NCBI GenBank assembly: GCA_947498595.1
Contig: CANMKX010000002.1
Location: forward strand, 62,001-126,000
DNA length: 64,000 bases
From: an uncultured Aquimarina sp.
GTDB taxonomy: Bacteria; Bacteroidota; Bacteroidia; Flavobacteriales; Flavobacteriaceae
Direction of reading: 5' to 3'
Shown: positions 52,384 through 59,804 of the stretch, piece after piece
How the letters are laid out: each line of letters begins with the position of its first letter
How positions within the stretch are numbered: position 1 is the stretch's first letter
The notes under the pieces: generated by a model
What the model saw: only the letters and a program-made list of their open reading frames with translations
The model's database searches: none
Told to the model about the DNA's origin: nothing
Translations under genes and position numbers: made by a program

Positions 52384-52506
52384 TTATCCTTGCATACTAA
52401 AGATATCAGTAACAACCATCATAAATACAATCATTACAATAGTATCTATAAATATAGCTTTTACTCTTACTGAAATATCTGGATATTCTTCTTTCGTTTT
52501 CTTCAT
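52384..52506 (-). pseudogene. 5' remnant of a disrupted RDD family membrane protein gene
   Basis: A 40-codon frame, MKKTKEEYPDISVRVKAIF then a hydrophobic segment IDTIVMIVFMMVVTDIF, is the N-terminus of an RDD protein. It starts one base after the stop of the 220-aa gene. After the stop, a second frame (IRVLVSDVN) gives another RDD-like piece before the 205-aa gene begins. Confidence 0.65.
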
Positions 52507-53169
52507 TTATTTTTCAAAAGTAGCTCCTCGTTTTCCCCAGTTTGATTTTATCATTTTTAATTCATTCTCTTTTATAGTAAAAGAATGGGTGTGCTTTACT
52601 TCTTCTTGATCTATAGTTTTTAGCATTGTAATGATGTTGCTATCATTTTTTTGCTTAGGAAATACCTCATAAGTCTGTATTTTATTATTTCTATTTACTG
52701 AAAATGTTATAATAACTTTACCTGCTTCATTAAATCCTATCTGATCTTTATTAAAATAAGCAACACCTTCTTTATTTGTTTTAATATTTTTTGTTTTTTG
52801 ACTTGTAGTATGCTTATACGAAATCATAATATTTTGCATTGGCATACGAGCTTCGTCTAATAACTGAACTGTTACTTGTTCTTTCGACCCTAAACTATTA
52901 CTTTGATTTTCATTTAATTGCACTGCCAATTTTGATGCAACTACAGTTTCTTCTAAGTAAAGTTTGTTTCCTTTTCGGTACCATTCTCCACTTGTTCTAA
53001 CAACTACTTGTTTGTTTGTTCCTTTTTTCCTGTATTGAAAGGTATTATTATCTAAAATTTTTATCGTTGCTTCTCCTTCTTTATTTGATATTGTATATAA
53101 GCCTTCTAGATCTGTTTGTAGTGTAAGCAATGTTATTATACCTGTAATTGCTAATAGAACTGATTTCAT
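52507..53169 (-). CDS. Secreted protein of unknown function
   Basis: This 220-aa protein has a signal-like N-terminus (VLLAITGIITLLTLQT) and a mature part with LEGLYTISNKEGEATIKIL (about 22-40) similar in style to DUF2147-type or small beta domains, then a second domain with QVTVQLLDEARMPMQNIMIS (about 99-118) like a carboxypeptidase-regulatory or immunoglobulin-like repeat. I cannot name the family. It ends one base before the RDD remnant starts, so both were probably one operon before the RDD gene decayed. Confidence 0.65.
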   Translation of the reverse strand: MKSVLLAITGIITLLTLQTDLEGLYTISNKEGEATIKILDNNTFQYRKKGTNKQVVVRTSGEWYRKGNKLYLEETVVASKLAVQLNENQSNSLGSKEQVTVQLLDEARMPMQNIMISYKHTTSQKTKNIKTNKEGVAYFNKDQIGFNEAGKVIITFSVNRNNKIQTYEVFPKQKNDSNIITMLKTIDQEEVKHTHSFTIKENELKMIKSNWGKRGATFEK

Positions 53170-53247
53170 AATAATATGTTTTTCTAAAAAATGTATCTTT
53201 TCAAAGATACTGTTTTTAATCTTTTGGGTATTCTTACTGTTTTATCT

Positions 53248-53799
53248 TTAAGAAGTAACATATTCTGTAAAATAGTCTGACAACCATTGCATATCATTTT
53301 TTATTTTTTCCTTTTTTGGATTGTTAGCTTTTAAATCTAGATATAACTCTCCTTTATTATTCATTACAAACAGTGTCCCTTCGTATTGTTTCTTATCTCT
53401 ATGTTCAATGTCATTTATGATTTCTAGAATATCGAATGTAAACAGTTTTATATCTTCAAATTTTAACTGAATTTCTTCTTTTTGATTTTGAATCTTGAGA
53501 GTTTTATTTTCTATCGTTTTCTGAAAATTATAGGTTGTTTGAAAGTATTCTTTTCTTAATCTCAATGCACCATAAATCACCAAAGCTCCTATTATGACTA
53601 AAACCCCTTACCTTTTCTCTATATCAGCAATTATTATCTCTGCCTGCCAAAACGCTAAAGCAATTATAATAAGTAATAATGAGCTAGCAATAACATCACT
53701 TATTTTTAATGTAGTTTTTTTAGAAGTATCAATAGTAATTCGTGTATTACTTATCTCATGTTGTATTTTATATTCTCTTAATAATGATGTTAAATTCAT
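53248..53799 (-). pseudogene. Membrane protein gene split by an in-frame TAA
   Basis: Two frames that lie in phase, 63 codons (MNLTSLLREYKIQHEIS start, hydrophobic IASSLLLIIIALAFWQAEII) and 111 codons, are separated only by a TAA at 53608-53610. Reading through gives IIIADIEKR, stop, GVLVIIGALVIYGALRLRKE, a natural helical-hairpin membrane protein with a soluble C-terminal domain. One base change would restore a 183-aa protein of unknown function. A sequencing error is possible, but the neighbouring RDD gene is also broken. Confidence 0.7.
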
Positions 53800-53810
53800 A
53801 TATTATTTTT

Positions 53811-54263
53811 CTAATAATTCTTTTTAAGCTGAAGTCTATCAAACAATCGCTTACTTTCTGATATACTTAATCTTATGGGATATTTCTTTTTCCTTGTTTG
53901 GATAGTTAAATCTTCTCCAGCTATATCTGTTACTGTTTTTATTGTTGTAATAGGTATTCCTTTACTCCATATTGATTTTCTGTAAAGCATATTATTTTCT
54001 ATTATTACTTTCCAAAAAAGTTTTGGTTGTATTGCTTCTAAAAATTGAGAATATAATATCAAAAAAAATGTTATTATTATTATTTCTTTTATATACCAGA
54101 TATAAACATATCCTATAATTATCAATCCTATACCATATATGAGCCCATATTTTAGGTTTCTTTTTTTACAACCATAAAATTCTATCGAATCGTTTTTATT
54201 GATTAGAAAATATTCCAAAACATCAATCCCTATGATTATTAGTATGAATACTAATTTCCACAA
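53811..54263 (-). CDS. Membrane protein of unknown function, 5' end uncertain
   Basis: This protein of about 150 aa has N-terminal membrane helices (about 3-20, 38-56 and 60-80) and a C-terminal soluble part with TIKTVTDIAGEDLTIQTRKK, like the PH-like domains of small bacterial membrane proteins. The only standard start in frame is a TTG at 54263. The frame stays open upstream with protein-like sequence (FLEIENKLEVNE) to a TAA at 54318-54320 that directly follows an ATG at 54321-54323. A stop mutation in codon 2 is therefore possible. It sits 11 nt from the split gene. Confidence 0.55.
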   Translation of the reverse strand: MWKLVFILIIIGIDVLEYFLINKNDSIEFYGCKKRNLKYGLIYGIGLIIIGYVYIWYIKEIIIITFFLILYSQFLEAIQPKLFWKVIIENNMLYRKSIWSKGIPITTIKTVTDIAGEDLTIQTRKKKYPIRLSISESKRLFDRLQLKKNY

Positions 54264-54438
54264 TTCATTTACTTCTAGCTTATTTTCTATTTCTAAAAAA
54301 GAAGTATAAGAATATAATTACATTGATGGTTTTTATACTTGTTAAGCATTTACTTATTAAGTGCATGAAGTAATGATTGATGATGAATAATTATTATTTT
54401 TTATAATAATACAAATATTACATCTAATTGTAGTTTTT

Positions 54439-55854
54439 TTAAGTTGTTAATTGGTTGATCAATCCTTTAAAAACAATTTCATGAAATGGGTAGACACTAT
54501 ACCAATACAATCTCCCTAAAACTCCTTTTGGTCGAAAAGTTGCTGTTTGATAGAGTATACCTTTTTCTATTTTAAACTCTAACCATGCTTCTCCTGGTAA
54601 TTTCATTTCTGCAAAAAGTAACAGTCGTCCTTCTTTTTTATTTGCATACAATACCCTCCAAAAATCTATAGCATCTCCCATTGCTACTTGATCTGGTTGT
54701 GTACGTCCTCTTCGTAATCCTACACCTCCTACGCATCTATCAATAAAACCTCTTAGTTTCCATAATGAAGTTGCATAATACCATCCTGTATCTCCTCCTA
54801 TTTTCCAAATCTTATCTACAGATTGATCAAAGTTTCGTATTTTTCTTTTTCGTTTATCTGTAAAACATCCATATGTAGGTACTTTTACAAAATCGGACAG
54901 GTTAAGGTTAAATCGTCCACTCACTAATGAATCTTTCCAACTAGAAATAATTTGATTTGCTTCTATTTTTGCAAAACTTCGTTCTAATGCTACGGCATAT
55001 CCCGCTGGGGTAATTCCTAAAATTGTAGTAAGAGCATTATCTCTACAAATCACTTCAATTTTCATACTACTCACTAGAGCAGTTGCCAATCTATATGAAG
55101 TTGAGGTTACAAAATATAACCAATACGAGGATAACTTGGGAGTCATTACAGGAACAATAAAAATACTCCGTTTTAATCCTCTAGCTTTGGCAAACCCTAG
55201 TAACATTTCTTTGTATGATAGTATATCTGTCCCTCCTATATCAAAGTTTTTATCATAGGTTGCTGTTTTTTTTATCGTTGCCACTAAATAATTAATCACA
55301 TCTCTAATTCCTATTGGTTGACATCTAGTTCGTAACCAAATTGGAGTTATCATTATAGGTAATTTTTCTACCAAGTCTCGTATAATTTCAAATGATGCAC
55401 TTCCTGATCCTATAATAATTCCAGCTCGTAATGTTGTTAAGTGATATGTTCCTTTTTCTAATTCTTTTTCTACTGTTTTTCTAGAATTTAGATGTTTTGA
55501 CAATGATTTTTCGTTTACAATTCCACTTAAATAAATAACTTGTTCGGCTGTAGTTTTTTCTACTATTTTTCTAAAATTAATAGCCGCACGCTGCTCCAAC
55601 TCTTGATAATTTGTTGTTGCAGACATCGAATGCATTAAATAATATGCAATATCAAAATCTTGTGGAATGTTTTGTAATGTTGTTGATTTTAAAAAATCTA
55701 CCTCAACAATGATTATATGCTCTTTTATGGATTCTGGTGGATGAAATCGATTGACATCTCGTACACAACAAATTACTGTATGCCCTTGATTCACCAATAC
55801 CGGCAATAATCGTTTACCAATATATCCAGTAGCCCCTGTTAAAAGTATTTTCAT
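54439..55854 (-). CDS. SDR family NAD(P)-binding protein with DUF2867 C-terminus
   Basis: This 471-aa protein has an atypical SDR N-terminal domain with the nucleotide loop TGATGYIGKRL (about 6-16), YYLMHS and GSGSASFEIIRDLV (about 150-163). A C-terminal DUF2867 domain (about 320-470) shows DKIWKIGGDTGWYYATSLWK and GEAWLEFKI. Proteins with this layout are NAD(P)-dependent reductases or binding proteins of unknown substrate. It is monocistronic. The 207 nt upstream and the 174 nt downstream show no gene. Confidence 0.85.
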   Translation of the reverse strand: MKILLTGATGYIGKRLLPVLVNQGHTVICCVRDVNRFHPPESIKEHIIIVEVDFLKSTTLQNIPQDFDIAYYLMHSMSATTNYQELEQRAAINFRKIVEKTTAEQVIYLSGIVNEKSLSKHLNSRKTVEKELEKGTYHLTTLRAGIIIGSGSASFEIIRDLVEKLPIMITPIWLRTRCQPIGIRDVINYLVATIKKTATYDKNFDIGGTDILSYKEMLLGFAKARGLKRSIFIVPVMTPKLSSYWLYFVTSTSYRLATALVSSMKIEVICRDNALTTILGITPAGYAVALERSFAKIEANQIISSWKDSLVSGRFNLNLSDFVKVPTYGCFTDKRKRKIRNFDQSVDKIWKIGGDTGWYYATSLWKLRGFIDRCVGGVGLRRGRTQPDQVAMGDAIDFWRVLYANKKEGRLLLFAEMKLPGEAWLEFKIEKGILYQTATFRPKGVLGRLYWYSVYPFHEIVFKGLINQLTT

Positions 55855-56061
55855 TGCTGCTATTTTTTATCAGGAAATTTTTATTCTTTCTATTCCTTTC
55901 TGTATTGAAGTTACAAAAAAGACAGCTATCTTACTATATTACAACACAATATCCTTTCAACCTACTTAACAAAACATCATATCTATGGTAAAAAAGGAAT
56001 AGCGCAATGTTTTTTATGGAATCTACAAGGGTGTAAATATTTATTATTTCTAAATTTTAAT

Positions 56062-56862
56062 CTATTTTTCTATAATTTTTCCACAATTAGGACATGTACA
56101 ACTAACAACCTTTTTAGGTTTCTTTTTCTTTTTAGCTCTTTCTTCTTGTATTTTCTCAATAAAAGCAGAACTGATAATCCCTGTTGGTAATGCAACAAAT
56201 CCAATTCCTATAAGAGCAATGATTGCACTTAAAAATTTACCTAATCCTGTTACAGGATATACATCTCCATATCCTACAGTAGTAAGTGTCGCTACTGACC
56301 ACCAAAATGCTTGACCTATATTAGCAAATTTCTCTGGTTGATCATCACTTTCTATATAGTACATTAATGTAGAAGATAATACTAATAAAATAAAAGTAAC
56401 AAAAACTGTCAACATCAATTCTGCCTTAGTTTCTTTCAGTATTGAATTAATCATTTTTAAAGACTTAGAATATCTTCCTATCTTGAAAATTCTTAATAAC
56501 CTAAACAGTCGCAATATCCTAACTATTGTCAAATCAAAAGCAAATATAAAAGGTAAGTAAAAAGGTAATATTGCAATTAAATCTATGATTCCAAAAGTTG
56601 AAACAGCAAATTGCATTCGCTTAACAAATGCGTTTCCTGTATATTTTTTATCTAAGTCTGAAGTCCAAAAACGTAATAGATACTCTATCGAAAATATAAT
56701 TACAGAAAATACTTCTATTAGTTCTAATAATGCCCCATACTGTTCTCTAATATCCTTATAAGATTCGAGTATCAAACAAATTACATTGATTATAATAAGT
56801 GTATAAATACTCTTAATAAAAGTATCTGTATGTAATAAATTATATATTTTCTTTTTGATCAT
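56062..56862 (-). CDS. Voltage-gated-type potassium channel
   Basis: This 266-aa protein (start at ATG 56862 chosen for its A-rich upstream; in-frame ATG 56880 is possible) has six membrane helices, an S4-like segment with regularly spaced arginines (TIVRILRLFRLLRIFKIGR, about 112-130) and the selectivity filter TTVGYGDVYP (about 189-198). The tail has a basic linker and a small CxCPxCG motif (about 256-262). It should conduct K+ across the inner membrane. Gating cannot be predicted. Confidence 0.9.
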   Translation of the reverse strand: MIKKKIYNLLHTDTFIKSIYTLIIINVICLILESYKDIREQYGALLELIEVFSVIIFSIEYLLRFWTSDLDKKYTGNAFVKRMQFAVSTFGIIDLIAILPFYLPFIFAFDLTIVRILRLFRLLRIFKIGRYSKSLKMINSILKETKAELMLTVFVTFILLVLSSTLMYYIESDDQPEKFANIGQAFWWSVATLTTVGYGDVYPVTGLGKFLSAIIALIGIGFVALPTGIISSAFIEKIQEERAKKKKKPKKVVSCTCPNCGKIIEK

Positions 56863-56978
56863 TTTTTTATTATTTAACATCAAGAAGAAGTATTTTCTTT
56901 TTTAAGAACTTACTTCTTCCTGTTGTTATACCAAACCAATATCAAGTTGATTGATTAAATTTGTTCGGTATTATTTTA

Positions 56979-58289
56979 TTATAAAATTCGCACTCTTACT
57001 TTTTTCTTTTTAAGTTTTGTATTATCTACAAATTGTATTAACTGATTTACTTTTGCTGCTTTTACTGCTACAAATGCACAGTCTTTTTTTAATTCAATAA
57101 TTCCTAATTGATCGTTATTCAATTTTCCTTGTTTACAAAAAAGCCCTGCAATATCTCCTTTAGAAATTTTATCTTTTCGTCCTCCAGACACAAATATTGT
57201 TTCCCATGGAGAAGGATCTGGAATCGGTGCTTCTTTTAATGGTTCTATTGTTGGATTCTCTATAAAGCTTGGTAAAACATCATCTTCCCATTGCAATACA
57301 TATGCTGTACCTTTTTTGTGCATACGAGCTGTTCTACCATTACGATGTGTAAATTCTTCTGGATGAATTGGTAATTGATAGTGGATAATAAATTTTAGTT
57401 CTGGAATATCAATTCCTCTAGCTGCAAGATCAGTTGCAATAATCAATTGGTGGGTTCCATTACGAAATTTTATCAAAGCTCGTTCTCTATCCTTTTGTTC
57501 CATTCCTCCATAAAAACATCCGTGACTTATTTTATGTGAAGATAAATAATCACTCACTCGTTGAATAGTATCTTTGTAATTACAAAAAATAATTCCAGGT
57601 TGATTTCCTATATGGCTTAATGTTGCTACAAGTGTTTCTAACTTATCTTTTTTGGGGGATATAACTGCCTTAACATCTAATGCTGTTATGGCTTCATCTA
57701 AGTAGTTAACTTCTACTGCTTTTTCAATCCCTACAAATGCTGGTATTTCAACTCCCTGTGTAGCAGATGTTAGTATCTTTTTTTCTAGCACGGGTAATGC
57801 TGCGATAATCTCGCTCATTTCTTCCTCAAAGCCTATTTCTAATGATTTATCAAATTCATCTAGAATTAATGTTTTGATTTCACTCTCGTTAAAAGTCCCT
57901 CTTCTTAAATGGTCTGCTATACGCCCTGGAGTTCCTACTAATAGTGCAGGGCTATGCTTTAGGTCCTCTCTATCTTTGGCAAAAGCTCTTCCTCCATATA
58001 CTGCACTAATTTTATATCCTGATCCCATTTCTCTAGCCACCTGTTCTATCTGTATTGCTAGTTCTCTAGATGGTACTATTATTACTGCTTGTACTTCGGA
58101 TATTTTGGGATCTAAGTTTGCTATCACTGGTAACAAAAATGCTAACGTTTTTCCTGTTCCTGTTGGTGATAATACAATTGTTTCTGGATGAACATGAATT
58201 ACATGTTGCGCTTCTTGTTGCATAGGGTTTAATTCTTGTATCCCTAATTTTTCCAAAATCTTCTGTTGATTCTTAATGCTTTTTGACAT
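56979..58289 (-). CDS. DEAD-box RNA helicase with DbpA-type RNA-binding domain
   Basis: In this 436-aa protein the helicase motifs are visible: Q motif (NPMQQEA), motif I SPTGTGKT (about 41-48), Ia PSRELA, Ib TPGR, motif II DEFD (in place of DEAD, about 144-147), motif III SAT, motif V ARGID and motif VI HRNGRTAR. The C-terminal 70 residues fit the DbpA RNA-binding domain that directs the enzyme to 23S rRNA during 50S assembly. The DEFD variant of motif II is notable. It is divergent from rlmF, another 23S rRNA enzyme. Confidence 0.92.
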   Translation of the reverse strand: MSKSIKNQQKILEKLGIQELNPMQQEAQHVIHVHPETIVLSPTGTGKTLAFLLPVIANLDPKISEVQAVIIVPSRELAIQIEQVAREMGSGYKISAVYGGRAFAKDREDLKHSPALLVGTPGRIADHLRRGTFNESEIKTLILDEFDKSLEIGFEEEMSEIIAALPVLEKKILTSATQGVEIPAFVGIEKAVEVNYLDEAITALDVKAVISPKKDKLETLVATLSHIGNQPGIIFCNYKDTIQRVSDYLSSHKISHGCFYGGMEQKDRERALIKFRNGTHQLIIATDLAARGIDIPELKFIIHYQLPIHPEEFTHRNGRTARMHKKGTAYVLQWEDDVLPSFIENPTIEPLKEAPIPDPSPWETIFVSGGRKDKISKGDIAGLFCKQGKLNNDQLGIIELKKDCAFVAVKAAKVNQLIQFVDNTKLKKKKVRVRIL

Positions 58290-58443
58290 GAAGCAAAGAT
58301 ACTAGTTATTCGTTATTGATTTCTTTTATTCTATTTCCTGTTCATTTTTTTAATCGTTTTGATTTTTTTGTATTGTTTACATCTTATATCATTGGGACTA
58401 TTATAGTATTTTTGCGATATCTAATTACTTTATATTATTGTTT

Positions 58444-59346
58444 ATGCCAACTTCTAAAGCAGCCTTTCATCCCAATAACATCCACCAGTCTGGTTATAAC
58501 TTTAGTGAATTATGTAAACAATATCCTCCTCTAGAGGAATTAACTTTTATAAATAATTATGGAACTACAACTCTAGATTTTTCAAATCCTAAAGCTGTTA
58601 AAAAATTAAATCGAGCTTTATTATTCACTTATTATAATATACGTTACTGGGATTTTCCTGATGTGCATTTATGTCCCCCTATTCCTAGTAGAGTGGAATA
58701 TATGCATCACATCGCTGATCTTTTAAAAAATGTAAATATAGCTTCTTCTTATCCTGTATTAGATATTGGTACAGGTGCAAGTTGTATTTATCCATTATTA
58801 GGAAATGCTGCATATCAATGGAACTTTATTGGTACTGATATCGATACTTCTTCTTTAAAACATGCTACTAAAATTGTTAAAAAAAATAACCTTGATGAGG
58901 TAATTCAATTCCGTCATCAATCAAATATACGTCATGTTTTTAAAGGAATTTTAGCTCCTACAGATCGTTTTGCTGCTACAGTATGTAATCCTCCTTTTTA
59001 TAGCTCTGCTCAAGAAGCTCAAGAGGCTAATCTCCGTAAACAACAAGGGTTGGGTAATAATTCACGCACGCGTAATTTTTCGGGAAAAAACAACGAACTA
59101 TGGTACAAAGGTGGAGAAAAAGCTTTTATACATACATTTTTATATGAAAGTTCTCTTTTCAAAAATCAATGTTATTGGTACTCTACATTAGTTTCTAAAA
59201 AAGAAAACTTGAAAGGGATTTATAATTCCCTCAAAAAACTTGGTGCTACTACTGTAAAAACAATCCCTATGCACCAAGGTAATAAAATCACTCGTATCGT
59301 TGCTTGGTCTTTTATCTCTGCTGATGTTCAAAAAGAATGGCGCTAA
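58444..59346 (+). CDS. rlmF: 23S rRNA (adenine-1618-N6)-methyltransferase RlmF
   Basis: This 300-aa protein, with start at ATG 58444 (MPTSKAAFHPNNIHQSGYNF), is preferred over a TTG two codons upstream. It is an AdoMet-dependent methyltransferase with motif I LDIGTGASCIYPLLG (about 106-120) and the N6-adenine catalytic motif CNPPFYSS (about 180-187). It methylates A1618 of 23S rRNA. A -7 box TATTTTTG lies near 58407-58414. It is divergent from the DbpA-like helicase gene. Confidence 0.94.
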   Translation: MPTSKAAFHPNNIHQSGYNFSELCKQYPPLEELTFINNYGTTTLDFSNPKAVKKLNRALLFTYYNIRYWDFPDVHLCPPIPSRVEYMHHIADLLKNVNIASSYPVLDIGTGASCIYPLLGNAAYQWNFIGTDIDTSSLKHATKIVKKNNLDEVIQFRHQSNIRHVFKGILAPTDRFAATVCNPPFYSSAQEAQEANLRKQQGLGNNSRTRNFSGKNNELWYKGGEKAFIHTFLYESSLFKNQCYWYSTLVSKKENLKGIYNSLKKLGATTVKTIPMHQGNKITRIVAWSFISADVQKEWR

Positions 59347-59610
59347 TTTATTTTAATAAACAAATAACTACCCTTCATTCGTTTTCATTGATTATAAACA
59401 TAGTAATTTTTATTTTTTTCAACTCGTTTCTTCACACTTTATCATATCATTTTGCTGATTTGTAATACTATATTAATATAAAAAACAAATATAATGGTAG
59501 GGTACTCTATCTTATTAAACGTTTATGTATCAATGTGGTTTTTTATTTATGTTATAAAGACATTTAATTACCCCTCCCCATAATTGAGAAGTTTTTTACT
59601 CATACTTCTT

Positions 59611-59700
59611 TTGCAATCGTCATTGCAATTATAATATTCTACAGTGCATTTAACCCCCTAATTTAAATGCACTAGAGTATTATAAGTTCTATTTTTTTTA
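59611..59700 (+). other. Structured intergenic region with terminator-like hairpin
   Basis: Within the 458-nt gap 59347-59804 there is a hairpin TTGCAAT/ATTGCAA (59611-59628), a longer one GTGCATTTAA / TTAAATGCAC (59644-59653, 59663-59672) whose stem extends imperfectly outward, and a run of eight T (59692-59699). It may be the end of a small RNA or a barrier upstream of the FNR-like promoter. The earlier part (59347-59600) shows nothing that I can name. Confidence 0.4.
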
Positions 59701-59732
59701 ATTGTATCTTTAATATAAATCATATTACGTTT

Positions 59733-59776
59733 TTGATATATATCAAAAAACTGATTTGTATCGGACTTTATCTTTG
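59733..59776 (+). promoter_or_regulatory. FNR-like box and -7 box before the redoxin-cytochrome gene
   Basis: TTGATATATATCAA (59733-59746), a perfect FNR-type palindrome, is centred 36.5 bp from the G of TATCTTTG (59769-59776). The transcript should start near 59781, about 24 nt before the ATG at 59805; the box would then be centred near -41.5. Confidence 0.8.
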
Positions 59777-59804
59777 CATTTATAAACAAGATATTATATT
59801 AAAT

